Shown here: piece by piece, positions 1 to 8,056 of the stretch
Position numbering within the stretch: position 1 is the stretch's first letter
How the letters are laid out: each line of letters begins with the position of its first letter
NCBI RefSeq assembly: GCF_003097135.1
Contig: NZ_QEQL01000001.1
Span: 558,001-622,000, forward strand
Length of the DNA: 64,000 bases
Direction of reading: 5' to 3'
Source: Pseudomonas sp. URIL14HWK12:I12
GTDB lineage: Bacteria; Pseudomonadota; Gammaproteobacteria; Pseudomonadales; Pseudomonadaceae
Translations under genes and position numbers: made by a program
The notes under the pieces: generated by a model
The model's database searches: none
The model's input: only the letters and a program-made list of their open reading frames with translations
What the model was told of the DNA's origin: nothing

Positions 1-227
1 ATGGCGGTGCCGCCCTTGATGAAGGCTGCACGGACCCCCTCCAGCAGCGCAGCGAATGCTCCCGCCGCCAGCATCTGGACTACACCGGAATCGTCGCGCT
101 CGGCGATCAGCCGTTCAACATCGGCTATCACCGCCGCGTCGACCATCGCCCGTACCTGGTCCAGGTAGGCGCGCTGCAGGGCGGGCGTGAGGCCGTCGAT
201 CGCCGCAAGTATTTCGGCCTCGGTCAT
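1..227 (-). CDS. Phage structural-region protein, 3' part missing
   Basis: This is the first 75 codons of a gene that runs off the left edge. The protein begins MTEAEILAAIDGLTPA and is largely alpha-helical and rich in Ala, Asp and Glu. Its ATG overlaps the TGA of the upstream gene (ATGA), so it belongs to the same late operon. It lies two genes downstream of the capsid gene, where head-completion or minor head proteins usually sit. I do not recognise the family from this fragment. The minor head or connector role is inferred from position only. Confidence 0.55.
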   Translation of the reverse strand, partial: MTEAEILAAIDGLTPALQRAYLDQVRAMVDAAVIADVERLIAERDDSGVVQMLAAGAFAALLEGVRAAFIKGGTA

Positions 228-745
228 AGCACAAACACCGCAGGTAGCGCGGCGCGCGAGACCAGCACCGGGGCGATCAACTCATCGATGACGGTGATGA
301 CCGGCCGTGTGGGCGCTTCACCGGCGCCGGCGTCTGGTACGGCGTAGGTAGTCTCCAGCGGCCCGACCTTCTCGCTTTTCACCAGCGTTGTAGCGACGAA
401 GTCCGGGCTGAGGCTGCCGGGCGATACCAGCTCGCGCAGGGCAGCTTCGTACGTCGCCTGCTCGACCTCGAGGGGAACCAGGTCTTCGGGCAGCAGGTTG
501 TCCTCGTAGTCGGCTGCGCCAGTTCGTGGCCACTCGCGGACCTGGGCCCGGCCTGTGGCCTTCTGGCCTGGAAACAGTGATTCCCAGCGGCCAGTCGGGA
601 AACGCCTCCGGTACCGGCCGTCAATGTAGTCCGATGCACGCAGCAGGGCCGCCTGCTTCGCCGAATCATCCCCAGTCCAGGCGGCATTTCCCCGCGCAGC
701 ATGGTAGGCATCGGCGCCGGCGGCGGTCCCATAGTAGTCAGGCAT
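224..745 (-). CDS. Phage head-tail connector-type protein (DnaT-like putative ssDNA-binding family)
   Basis: 173 aa. The N-terminal half (YHAARGNAAW..., AALLRASDYIDGRYRRRFPTGR) looks like the phage family that databases label 'DnaT-like ssDNA binding protein'. That family is normally found just after the major capsid gene and probably acts as an adaptor rather than in replication. A Pro/Gly-rich loop precedes a hydrophobic C terminus. The order capsid, small Glu-rich protein, this gene, next head gene is typical of siphovirus head modules. Family assignment is from visual similarity, and the adaptor role is inference. Confidence 0.6.
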   Translation of the reverse strand: MPDYYGTAAGADAYHAARGNAAWTGDDSAKQAALLRASDYIDGRYRRRFPTGRWESLFPGQKATGRAQVREWPRTGAADYEDNLLPEDLVPLEVEQATYEAALRELVSPGSLSPDFVATTLVKSEKVGPLETTYAVPDAGAGEAPTRPVITVIDELIAPVLVSRAALPAVFVL

Positions 746-786
746 CGGTCTATCTCGAATAGGTGGGCGGCGTACCGCCCGGGGTA

Positions 787-1185
787 TTACTCGGCCGCTG
801 GCAGCTTGGCCTTCAGCTCATCGGTGCTTTCGGTAGGCTCGAATGCAACGCCCTTCTCATTGAGCTGGGCGATTACCTCCTCGCGCTCCTTGGCGGTCGC
901 CTGAGCCTCGACCAGCTTGGCCTGGAGGGTCGCGACCTTGCTGTTGCCGTTTGCATTGATGCCGAGTGCCTTCAGTTGCTCGAGCAAGTCTTGCTTGTCG
1001 AGCTCTTCAGGGGCGGTCTCATCTTCGCCGACCGACAAGATGCCCTGGTCGACGTAAAACGCCAGTGGCTTACGATCCTGGAAGGATGCCCACTCAGGGC
1101 AGCTGACCGTTTCGCCTGGGCCGATGACGGTCCCATTCGGCAGGCCGATAGGAGTGACACGGCCGTTATTCGTGACTTCTGGCAT
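787..1185 (-). CDS. Small phage protein downstream of the capsid gene, unknown function
   Basis: 132 aa. The N-terminal 45 residues are beta-rich (NNGRVTPIGLPNGTVIGPGETVSCPEW). They are followed by a helical segment with a LEM/SAP-like look (EELDKQDLLEQLKALGINANGNSKVATLQAKL) and a Glu/Lys-rich tail. It starts 10 nt after the capsid stop, so it is co-transcribed. Small proteins of this layout often sit between capsid and connector genes in Pseudomonas phages, but their function is generally unknown. Confidence 0.6.
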   Translation of the reverse strand: MPEVTNNGRVTPIGLPNGTVIGPGETVSCPEWASFQDRKPLAFYVDQGILSVGEDETAPEELDKQDLLEQLKALGINANGNSKVATLQAKLVEAQATAKEREEVIAQLNEKGVAFEPTESTDELKAKLPAAE

Positions 1186-1195
1186 GGCGGTCTCC

Positions 1196-2125
1196 TTACA
1201 GGCCGTCGGTGTAGGACATTTCCTTGGGGCGGCGCACGTCGACGCCGCCCAAGCGGAAGATGCCCGGCACTTCCCAGCGGGTTGGGCCGGCCTGGTACAC
1301 CGGCAGGAAGCGGTGAGGCATCGGGATGTGCATCTTCACCACGTTGGGGTCGCGACGATAGGCGACCATCCGAGCGGTGCTGCCTGCACCGGCCTTGTCC
1401 AAGCCGCGCATGGCGCGAATGGTCAGCGGGCGACCGGTCTGTGCGGTGTACACGTTCTTGGTCTGCAGCCACGACAGGATGGTGTCGGTCCCGTTATCGT
1501 TCAGCGGGGTGGTGCTGATCTTGAGGAACTTGCTGTAGGGCAGCAGCAGGGTGTCGGCTAGGCCGGTGTACAGGGTGCCCGCGTACTGGCCGGCCAGCGC
1601 AGCGTTCACGTCAGCCAGGATCTGAGCCGGGCTGGCAGTATCCCAGCTACCGGTCAAAGCCGACGCAGCAACAACGGCTGGTGCGTTGGTAAGGCCGTAG
1701 AAGTTCTTGGTGGTGTCACCATACAGCGCAACTCGCTCAACCATCTCTTCGTATGCACGGCGCGCGGCGGCGGCGTCAGCTGCGTCGAGGTTGATGCCCA
1801 GCATGGCGGCCTGGCTGATCTCCTCCAGACCGTAGCCATAGCCGATACCGGCCATATGCACGGAGGTTTCCTGTCTCGACAGCTCAGTGCCGGCCAGCGG
1901 GATATCGTCGGCGTTGCCGTTAATCCAGTCCGCACGGCCAAACTTGTCGGCGGTGAAGTAGGTGACGGTCTTGGCCCACGGGTTGGCGGAAGTGTCGACC
2001 GGCACCAGGGTGGGGTACTGGATGTCGGGATACACGGTTTCGTTGACCTGCGTTTCGATGTGCGCGGTCTGCGAGATCACGAAGCCCAGGGCGGCCTGGG
2101 CGTCGAGCATGAAGTTCGGACGCAT
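1196..2125 (-). CDS. Major capsid protein, DUF2184 type
   Basis: 309 aa, close to the usual size of the DUF2184 (HK97-fold) major capsid family. Recognisable parts are the N-terminal MRPNFMLDAQAALGFVISQTAHIE, the central SRQETSVHMAGIGYGYGLEEISQAA, and the C-terminal IPMPHRFLPVYQAG...WEVPGIFRLGGVDVRRP that closes this family. It lies directly downstream of the decoration protein with a 9-nt gap. It would form the hexamers and pentamers of the icosahedral head. The N terminus shows no obvious scaffold (delta) domain, which fits with a separate scaffold made from the upstream gene. Confidence 0.85.
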   Translation of the reverse strand: MRPNFMLDAQAALGFVISQTAHIETQVNETVYPDIQYPTLVPVDTSANPWAKTVTYFTADKFGRADWINGNADDIPLAGTELSRQETSVHMAGIGYGYGLEEISQAAMLGINLDAADAAAARRAYEEMVERVALYGDTTKNFYGLTNAPAVVAASALTGSWDTASPAQILADVNAALAGQYAGTLYTGLADTLLLPYSKFLKISTTPLNDNGTDTILSWLQTKNVYTAQTGRPLTIRAMRGLDKAGAGSTARMVAYRRDPNVVKMHIPMPHRFLPVYQAGPTRWEVPGIFRLGGVDVRRPKEMSYTDGL

Positions 2126-2134
2126 TACTTCTCC

Positions 2135-2590
2135 TTAGCCCAGGCGGACTTGAGCGACTTGGTTTGCGGCGGTGGTGCTGGTGTCGAACACGGCGTTCGT
2201 GACCTGCACGTTGTTGGTGGCGACGTTGGTCCATACGCCAGTGGCCGGCACGAAATACACCGGATCGCCGGCGGCAACGGTGACCGAGGCTTGGACCCAG
2301 ACGGCGCCTTTGGTCATGACCCGCGCCGAGTCGTACTGCTTGAAGCCATCGGCCTCAGCTTGCAGCGAGCGCTCGCGCACGGTGATGCCGATGACCTTGG
2401 CCGAGGTGTCGCCGGCGGCGGCTGGACGGCAGCCCTTGTCGTTGGCACCGCGAATAACGGGGACGCCGAAGCCCAGGCCGGCGGCCGCTTCAACGGTGCG
2501 CGACAGCAGGGTTTTCGGGATGGTGTCGACGATCTGACCCGGAACCGCGCGGCGCATGTTCTCGGTGTAGGTGGTTTGGACGGCTGGCAT
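2135..2590 (-). CDS. Capsid decoration/cement protein (gp24-like)
   Basis: 151 aa, beta-rich and without long helices. It resembles the phage 'structural cement protein Gp24' family. Typical elements are MPAVQTTYTENMRRAVPGQIVD at the start and a middle part GDTSAKVIGITVRERS...GAVWVQASVTVAAGDPVYFV. These proteins stabilise the expanded capsid. The start codon overlaps the stop of the protease/scaffold gene, and the capsid gene follows at once, the usual order scaffold, decoration, capsid. Confidence 0.75.
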   Translation of the reverse strand: MPAVQTTYTENMRRAVPGQIVDTIPKTLLSRTVEAAAGLGFGVPVIRGANDKGCRPAAAGDTSAKVIGITVRERSLQAEADGFKQYDSARVMTKGAVWVQASVTVAAGDPVYFVPATGVWTNVATNNVQVTNAVFDTSTTAANQVAQVRLG

Positions 2591-3129
2591 TATTTGGCCT
2601 CCCCTTTCCAGGCGTTGGACAGGCGCTGCTCGTAGGCCGACTGGCCGTGATCAGCGGTTTGCTGGCGTGGGTTGCTGTCCGTGGTGGACAGGTGGCGGCG
2701 CACCGGATCCTTGTGGGCCTCATCGCGCAGAATGTCGAAGCGCGCATCAATGTAGGCTTCGGTCTTGCCGGCGATTGCGGCGTCGCCCAGCTTGGCCACC
2801 ACCACAGCCTTGCGGATCTCGGCATCACTCTTGCCGGAGTAGTCGGCATCGACGATGGCCTTGGCATCGGCGATCAGATCGCCGCGAGCCTTCACGCGGG
2901 CGTCCAGCTGGGCGTCGGTGAGCTGTTTGCCTTTGAGGTCATCGAGCGCAGCGTCTTTCTTCGCCAGCTCGGCGTCCTTGGCTGCGATGGCAGTGGCGTG
3001 GCCGGCTTCGGCGGCGGTGAGCTTCTGCCCGGCATCGGCCAGGCGCTGCTGCAGGGTCGCGATGACGATGGCGCCCTGGTCGGTTACTTCAACCGGGATG
3101 CCGTCGACGGTAACCGTCTTCAGGGTCAT
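2590..3129 (-). CDS. Candidate scaffold protein from an internal in-frame start
   Basis: An ATG at 3129 lies in frame in the protease-scaffold gene, where the protease domain ends. It is preceded by a strong Shine-Dalgarno (CCGGAGGAAAAACCC then ATG). The product would be 179 aa, starting MTLKTVTVDGIPVEV, followed by the coiled coil LQQRLADAGQKLTAAEAGH and a C-terminal part ending SNAWKGEAK. Nested scaffold genes within protease genes are well known, for example lambda C/Nu3. That this one is used is inferred from the ribosome site and its position at the domain boundary. Confidence 0.5.
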   Translation of the reverse strand: MTLKTVTVDGIPVEVTDQGAIVIATLQQRLADAGQKLTAAEAGHATAIAAKDAELAKKDAALDDLKGKQLTDAQLDARVKARGDLIADAKAIVDADYSGKSDAEIRKAVVVAKLGDAAIAGKTEAYIDARFDILRDEAHKDPVRRHLSTTDSNPRQQTADHGQSAYEQRLSNAWKGEAK

Positions 3130-3690
3130 GGGTTTTTCCTCCGGGGTTTGTGAATCGGTGGGCCAGGCATCGCCGATACAGGCCCGGCTGCCGGCGCGGC
3201 CACGCTGGACGATGGCCACATGGTCGGCAGTGATGTTCGTTTGGCGGGCCTGGTATGGCGTGCCGTCCGGAGCGATACCATCGGCCCATTGCAGCTCGCA
3301 GCTGTAGCCCACGCTGAGCTCGCGCTTGCCGGCCTGGACTGCCTTCACCGCAGCCCCGTCGGTGATCTTCAGGCCGATCTTCAGGTACTCGCCGTCCCGC
3401 AGCACCTCATCGCCAGTGGTGCCCACCGCCACGTCCTTCCAATTGGCGGCAGTTACCGGCTTCGCCGGATGGTCGTTGGTGATCGGAATCTTCGAGAACG
3501 TGCTGAGCGAGGACTTGGCGAACACCTCGGCCTCATCGCGATAGACGTTCACGACCCGCAGGTCTGGGCGCCCTACTTCGCTGCCCAGGTACAGCTGGAC
3601 ACCAGTGCGGGCGGTCCTGGCCACGGTTTCGAGGTAGCCGGCATCGCTCAGCGCAATGTCGCCGAGGAGAACGGTGTCTGTGATTCGCAT
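2590..3690 (-). CDS. Prohead protease-scaffold fusion, DUF2213 type
   Basis: 366 aa from the ATG at 3690 (MRITDTVLLGDIALS). A longer reading frame exists upstream, but it overlaps the portal gene and has a low-complexity Arg/Thr/Pro start. Residues 1-180 match the DUF2213 prohead-protease-like domain (GYLETVARTARTGVQLYLGSEVG, FAKSSLSTFSKIPITNDHPAKPVTAANWK, AGKRELSVGYSCEL, NITADHVAIVQRGRAG). The conserved His in NDHP and Ser in ELSVGYS are the likely catalytic pair. From about residue 188 the sequence is a Lys/Ala/Asp-rich coiled coil of scaffold type. An internal start at 3129 may make the scaffold separately. Confidence 0.82.
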   Translation of the reverse strand: MRITDTVLLGDIALSDAGYLETVARTARTGVQLYLGSEVGRPDLRVVNVYRDEAEVFAKSSLSTFSKIPITNDHPAKPVTAANWKDVAVGTTGDEVLRDGEYLKIGLKITDGAAVKAVQAGKRELSVGYSCELQWADGIAPDGTPYQARQTNITADHVAIVQRGRAGSRACIGDAWPTDSQTPEEKPMTLKTVTVDGIPVEVTDQGAIVIATLQQRLADAGQKLTAAEAGHATAIAAKDAELAKKDAALDDLKGKQLTDAQLDARVKARGDLIADAKAIVDADYSGKSDAEIRKAVVVAKLGDAAIAGKTEAYIDARFDILRDEAHKDPVRRHLSTTDSNPRQQTADHGQSAYEQRLSNAWKGEAK

Positions 3691-3697
3691 GGTTGCC

Positions 3698-5029
3698 TCA
3701 GGTGGCGGGCTTGTTGCCCTGCGGGTCATTCGGGTCGGGGTCGTCGTCCGGCAGCTCGCTACCGTACTTGTTGATGGCCGCCTCAAGGCCTGGCAGCACG
3801 CCGTTCTCCACCAAGGTGGTCACCGCCGCATGCGACAGCGCCTCTTCTGGGAACAAGGCTGTGTCCTTCAGCACCTTGATGGTGTCGGCCACGGTTTTGC
3901 CGTTGGCTGCCTGCTCGGTGGCTGTGAGCTGCCACAGCGGCTTCCACAGGTAGTGCACCTCGGCTGGCCGCGAGCCAAGCGCCGAGCGCACCAGGCACTC
4001 GTCCATCACGCTCATGGCCGGGCGCATGTCCAGCTCCTGGCCGGATTGGATGCGGTCGTAGTAATTGCGCAGGTCCGAATCGCCTGTGGCGTTCATACCG
4101 GCCGGCGACTGGCTGAGCAGGCGCGTGGCGGGGATATCGGCGGCGCCGGATACCACCTGTAGGAAGCGGTCGCTGATCTCGGGCAGGTTGCCGAATGAAG
4201 CCGACTTGGTTTCGTACTCCTCCTCCTTGTCCAGCATCAGTGAGCCGTTGATGCCCTTGGCCGTGGCTGCGAGCTGCAGGCGCTCCAGCAGCCTCCGCCG
4301 GTACTGCGGATCCTCCATGTTCTGCATCAGGTCCGGGATGCGGATCACGTCGACCTTCGCCTCGAACACCAGGCTGGCGATGTTCGCCATCGTGCCGTCG
4401 GCCTGCTTGATGGCCTCCATGACCGCTTCCAGCACCGAGTCGCCCCAGCCGAATTCCTTGCCCAGCGCCAGATCGGGGTCGGGCAGTTCGGCACCGGCGA
4501 AGATCACCAGCCGCGACGGGTGCACCTCGATTGCCGAGTCGGCCAGGCGGTAGGCCTTGGGCTTGCCGAACAGCTCGGACTGTGGGTCGCGCTCGATCTC
4601 GGTGGGCGTGAGCTGCCGACGACTCAACACGGTCAGGTACTTGGTGCCGCCCAGCCCCACGCTTTGTGGGTCAAGGGGCATCGCGGTATCCAGATCGCCG
4701 GTACCAATGAAGATGGCAGCCCCGCCGAACAGGCGAGCCCGGATCATGGCCGTCTTGACCTTGGCCTGCACACCCAGGCGCTTTTCCTCGGCCTCGATCT
4801 TCTCAATCTGCTCGTTGCTGGCCTGCCAGCCCCGCCAGCGCCGGCAGGAGTCGAGCGCCGGGATATCCACGATCTTGCGTGGCAGCCAGGCACCGCGGTA
4901 GGCCGCTAGCAGCTCTTGCTCGGTGCGCGGGATGAAGAGGTAACCGGTGGCTGCCGCCTTGTCGCGCTCCGTGCCCAGGCCGGCCACGAAGTTGACCAGC
5001 TTATCGCTGATGTAGTTGAGCATGCCCAT
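3698..5029 (-). CDS. Phage portal protein, DUF1073 type
   Basis: 443 aa. It resembles the DUF1073 phage portal family: N-terminal YISDKLVNFVAGLGTERDKA, LLAAYRGAWLPRKIVDIPALDSCRRWRGW, middle GGAAIFIGTG, and the segment VVSGAADIPATRLLSQSPAGMNATGDSDLRNYYDRI. The portal is the dodecameric ring at the capsid vertex through which DNA is packaged. The start overlaps the TerL stop and the protease gene begins 7 nt after the stop. Databases sometimes label this domain 'anti-CBASS Acb1-like N-terminal'. The terminase-portal-protease context supports a portal here. Confidence 0.85.
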   Translation of the reverse strand: MGMLNYISDKLVNFVAGLGTERDKAAATGYLFIPRTEQELLAAYRGAWLPRKIVDIPALDSCRRWRGWQASNEQIEKIEAEEKRLGVQAKVKTAMIRARLFGGAAIFIGTGDLDTAMPLDPQSVGLGGTKYLTVLSRRQLTPTEIERDPQSELFGKPKAYRLADSAIEVHPSRLVIFAGAELPDPDLALGKEFGWGDSVLEAVMEAIKQADGTMANIASLVFEAKVDVIRIPDLMQNMEDPQYRRRLLERLQLAATAKGINGSLMLDKEEEYETKSASFGNLPEISDRFLQVVSGAADIPATRLLSQSPAGMNATGDSDLRNYYDRIQSGQELDMRPAMSVMDECLVRSALGSRPAEVHYLWKPLWQLTATEQAANGKTVADTIKVLKDTALFPEEALSHAAVTTLVENGVLPGLEAAINKYGSELPDDDPDPNDPQGNKPAT

Positions 5030-6315
5030 TAGGAGACGCCTGCGAGGGAATACTTGGTGATCGGGTATTCCTTGTGAATGAAGTAGCCGCCGGCGTCTGG
5101 CCGGTGGTCGTTGCCCTGTTTCTTGTCAGGCTCGCCGTTCTCGCCCCATACCTGCTGCTCGAGGTCGTCGGCGTACGTCGGGCACTTGTCGGCGTTCACC
5201 CGATACCGGCGCTCGCCCGCTGCGTTGCAGAACATGGCGTTCATCGAGTTGATGCGGTCCTTGACCGGGGGGTTAGCTGCTGGAGCCACCACCATGAAGC
5301 CGGCCTGCTTGAGCAGGGAGATATCGGTGTCGCTGGCGCGCACGGACTTGCGCGAATCGCCGCTGGCGTCCGGGTAGATGCGAATTTGCCGGGTGTTGCG
5401 GTATTCGGTGCCGGTGTACAGCCAGTATCGCTCTTTGATCTGGCGGATCATGTCGGGCGTGTCGTAGCCGTTGATGATCTCGTCGACCGCATGCGGCGCA
5501 CCCAGACGCTTCACATGGACGATGGCCGACATCTTCCCGACGTTGAAGTCCATGCCTATGAACAGCGGCTCGGCAGGCTGAATGGTTTCCTTACTGCCGT
5601 TGAGCTTCCGGTCGTAGGCGGTGTAGATCGTGCCGGCGGTCAGGTTCACGAACTGGCCATTGAGATAGGCCATGATCAACTGCTCGGGATACGACTCCTT
5701 CAGCGAAGGAATGTAATCGGGCGGTAGGTTCAGCTCGTTGTCGAACGTGCTGGCCTGCACCAGGCCGTACATGGCACGCAGGGCTGGCTTCTCGCGCAGC
5801 TGCTTCACAAACTGCTGGTAGACGAACTTGAACCCCTCGGGGGTGGTCGTCACGTCCACACCGTTCTTCAGGCCCGGCACGTTGTAGCGCATCCGGGCGA
5901 TGATCTTGCGCCAGGCCTGCTGAGCCTTGGGCGCGGCCAGCACGTCGAGCTCATCGACTAGGGCGTGACCGATCTTGAAGCCCACGATGGTCTGGGGCTT
6001 CTCCATCGAGCGGCAGATGATCGTGCTGCGGTACTGGCCGCCGCTGTAGAACTCGACCTCCTTGTCGCTCTCCTTGGTGCGGACCTTCAGGCCCCAGTCG
6101 AAAGCCACCTCATCGATGGTCGGAAAGAAGATGTCGCGGATCTGCGGATAGGTTGGCGCGAAATAGCCTGCGTTGATCCTGGGCCACTCCCAGACGTGCT
6201 TACACAGCGCCGCGCAGCCTACCCAGGTCTTGCCAGAGCCAAACCCAGCGACGAAGCCTCGGAACTTGTGCTCAAGCCGCAGGAAGTTGGCCTGGGGGAC
6301 GTTAAGCGTCGGCAT
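5029..6315 (-). CDS. Terminase large subunit (packaging ATPase/nuclease)
   Basis: 428 aa. An N-terminal ATPase with Walker A GFGSGKT at residues 24-30 and a likely Walker B HALVDELDVLA is followed by an RNase-H-like nuclease with FIGMDFNVGKMSAIVHV and IYPDASGDSRKS as the acidic motifs. It cuts concatemeric DNA and drives it into the prohead through the portal. It overlaps the small-subunit gene by 14 nt and the portal start at its end. All key motifs are present and the length is normal. Confidence 0.92.
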   Translation of the reverse strand: MPTLNVPQANFLRLEHKFRGFVAGFGSGKTWVGCAALCKHVWEWPRINAGYFAPTYPQIRDIFFPTIDEVAFDWGLKVRTKESDKEVEFYSGGQYRSTIICRSMEKPQTIVGFKIGHALVDELDVLAAPKAQQAWRKIIARMRYNVPGLKNGVDVTTTPEGFKFVYQQFVKQLREKPALRAMYGLVQASTFDNELNLPPDYIPSLKESYPEQLIMAYLNGQFVNLTAGTIYTAYDRKLNGSKETIQPAEPLFIGMDFNVGKMSAIVHVKRLGAPHAVDEIINGYDTPDMIRQIKERYWLYTGTEYRNTRQIRIYPDASGDSRKSVRASDTDISLLKQAGFMVVAPAANPPVKDRINSMNAMFCNAAGERRYRVNADKCPTYADDLEQQVWGENGEPDKKQGNDHRPDAGGYFIHKEYPITKYSLAGVS

Positions 6316-6763
6316 CGGGCTTCCTCGCGTCCACCACGTCGACCTGCACCCTGGTAGGAGCTACGTCGCTGGGATTCGCCTCGGGCTTAGGCCGGTGATT
6401 CACGAATGCATCGCCGCATTCCTTGGCTGCCTGTTCGAGCGCCTGCATGGCCAACGCAATATTGCGCATGCCCTCGGCCTTCTCGACGAATCGTCCCAGC
6501 GCACGCAGTCGATACGCACGGTTGGCAATCGGGATCTCTGCTGTTTCGGTGCGGAAACGCTCGCGGGTGTCGTTGAACAGCACCACCCAGCGCTTGGCCA
6601 AGTCTCGCCCGGCGCGCTTGGTAGGGTCGTGGGCCTCGCACTTCTGCCGCGTCACCTCGATGCCGAACTCATCCCGGACGGCAGCAGCCACCTGAGACGG
6701 CGTATCGAAGCAAGCCAAGGCCTGAACGATGAAGGCTTTCACCTCGTTGCTCAGGGTCGCCAT
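6302..6763 (-). CDS. Terminase small subunit, DUF2280 type
   Basis: 153 aa. It looks like the DUF2280 family of phage small terminases. An N-terminal helix-turn-helix (ALACFDTPSQVAAAVRDEFGIEVTRQKCEAHDP) is followed by a long helical region (AKRWVVLFNDTRERFRTETAEIPIANRAYRLRALGRFVEKAEG) used for oligomerisation, then a polar tail. It recognises the pac or cos site and recruits the large subunit, whose gene overlaps it by 14 nt. It is the first gene of the packaging block. Confidence 0.82.
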   Translation of the reverse strand: MATLSNEVKAFIVQALACFDTPSQVAAAVRDEFGIEVTRQKCEAHDPTKRAGRDLAKRWVVLFNDTRERFRTETAEIPIANRAYRLRALGRFVEKAEGMRNIALAMQALEQAAKECGDAFVNHRPKPEANPSDVAPTRVQVDVVDARKPDADA

Positions 6764-6795
6764 AGGCTCAAATCCGTCTCGGGTACGTCAGGGGT

Positions 6796-7422
6796 TCAGG
6801 CAGACTTGAGCAGACAGGTTCCGCAGGCCCTCGCGATGTTGATCTTCGCCACTTCGGGCGGGTTACTTGCAGCGTCGATGAGCTGCTGTACGTCTTCACT
6901 GGCACCGTAGCGCCGTACCACACCCACAAACTCCTCCACGTCATGGCCGCGAAGGGTAAGGCTGGGTGTGCCGTCCTGCTTGAATTTGGGCGCGCCGTAC
7001 TGATCGAGCTTCTGAGCGATGTGGTACAGCTCATGCTCGACCAGGGCGCAGAACTCGGCGTCGGTGCACTGGGCACAGTAGTCGGCGGCCAGAGTGATGA
7101 GGAAGTCCGGCACTTCGCCGAACCAATCCCGCATCTGTTGCTCCTGCCGAGCCTTCTGCCAGCCCCCGGCGCGGAACATGACCGATTCGGCCTGGCCCAG
7201 CACAGTACGGCCGGCCTTCTCGAAACAGGAGGATGCCCAAAGCACGCGCACAGGTGCATCGATCAGGTGGGCATGCTCAGGGTTGTGCAAGTCACCCTCG
7301 GCGCTGAGGATCGTGGCCTGTATCCAGTCCCAAACCATTGGGCAAGGCTCGAGCCGAATGCCTGACATGGTCAGTTCGCTCAGTTCGAGCAGCGAGGCAG
7401 GCGGTATTGGCCTATCCATCAT
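6796..7422 (-). CDS. Putative phage metallopeptidase (HExxH)
   Basis: About 208 aa from the ATG at 7422; an ATG at 7419 and a TTG at 7431 are alternatives. It resembles the 'putative phage metallopeptidase' family. The zinc motif HELYHIAQ is clear, preceded by DAEFCALVEHE and followed by PSLTLRGHDVEEFVGVVRRYGA, where the later His and Glu may complete the site. The N-terminal part LWASSCFEKAGRTVLGQAESVMFRAGGWQK is also typical. These genes commonly lie just before phage terminase genes. The substrate and role are unknown. Confidence 0.75.
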   Translation of the reverse strand: MMDRPIPPASLLELSELTMSGIRLEPCPMVWDWIQATILSAEGDLHNPEHAHLIDAPVRVLWASSCFEKAGRTVLGQAESVMFRAGGWQKARQEQQMRDWFGEVPDFLITLAADYCAQCTDAEFCALVEHELYHIAQKLDQYGAPKFKQDGTPSLTLRGHDVEEFVGVVRRYGASEDVQQLIDAASNPPEVAKINIARACGTCLLKSA

Positions 7423-7604
7423 GGGAACCAAATCCAGTAGTGGGGCGCCCGACAGGCACTGGCCACAACGCGTCCAAGGCCGGAAAGCGCAGTCGACTGC
7501 CTTCCTGTCGAGAGCTTGATCATCAATCAGCGGATGGCGCCGTTGTATTTTAATGAACGCTCAGTAGTAATGTGCGTGAGGACTCAAACTTAAAAGGATT
7601 GGTT

Positions 7605-7802
7605 ATGCGACGAATTTTAGAAGTTCGGAAAGTTCCGAAAGTTATTATCCAGGCCGCCCGATTCGGCGAGAAAATCCAACCTACCCCAGCCGCTGCGGAG
7701 TGGTACATGGTTTACGATGCCGAAACTGGCGAGCAACACGAAGGCTATGATGATGAGCAAGAGGCAATCGCCTATTGCGAGAAGTATTCGTCACCGGACT
7801 AA
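7605..7802 (+). CDS. Small phage protein on the opposite strand, unknown function
   Basis: 65 aa, starting MRRILEVRKVPKVII at an ATG preceded by AAGGA with 6-nt spacing. A GTG further upstream would add 11 residues but has no ribosome site. The N terminus is basic and the C terminus acidic (DAETGEQHEGYDDEQEAIAYCEKY). It is the only plus-strand gene between the lysis and packaging blocks, both on minus, so it must have its own promoter. It converges on the 83-aa gene with a 2-nt gap. No family recognised. Confidence 0.6.
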   Translation: MRRILEVRKVPKVIIQAARFGEKIQPTPAAAEWYMVYDAETGEQHEGYDDEQEAIAYCEKYSSPD

Positions 7803-7804
7803 CG

Positions 7805-8056
7805 CTATGGATACCCTTCAAGCGGTTCTCTATAGCCGCCCCACTGCTCAGGCAGCGTGCACCTGGTGACATCAAGGCCGTAGAGCTTGGAGGGAATCTC
7901 CTCGCCCTTGGCCTCATAGCCGGGGGCGGCAACGTAGATTCGGACACGATCACTGCGGCATTCGTAGGTTCGGCCAATGTACCCCAGGCCATTGCCGACT
8001 AGGAATATCACCGCACCACCCACAGCCCAGCGAGCTAGCAATTTGGCTCGGTTCAT
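7805..8056 (-). CDS. Small membrane-anchored phage protein in the lysis region
   Basis: 83 aa. One N-terminal membrane segment (WAVGGAVIFLVGNGLGYI) precedes a soluble part with two cysteines (TYECRSDRVRI and VTRCTLPEQW). Its ATG overlaps the TGA of the preceding gene. The position after two holin-like genes and the single anchor would suit a spanin or lysis accessory protein. No lipobox or Pro-rich Rz1 signature is present, so that role is only a guess. Confidence 0.6.
   Translation of the reverse strand: MNRAKLLARWAVGGAVIFLVGNGLGYIGRTYECRSDRVRIYVAAPGYEAKGEEIPSKLYGLDVTRCTLPEQWGGYREPLEGYP

Noticed and set aside
3691..3786. Upstream extension of the protease gene
   Set aside because: Overlaps the portal gene end and gives an Arg/Thr/Pro-rich sequence unlike the family N terminus.
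3698..5029. Anti-CBASS Acb1 label for the DUF1073 protein
   Set aside because: The protein has portal-family layout and lies between terminase and protease genes. No separate Acb1 phosphodiesterase domain with HxT motifs was seen.
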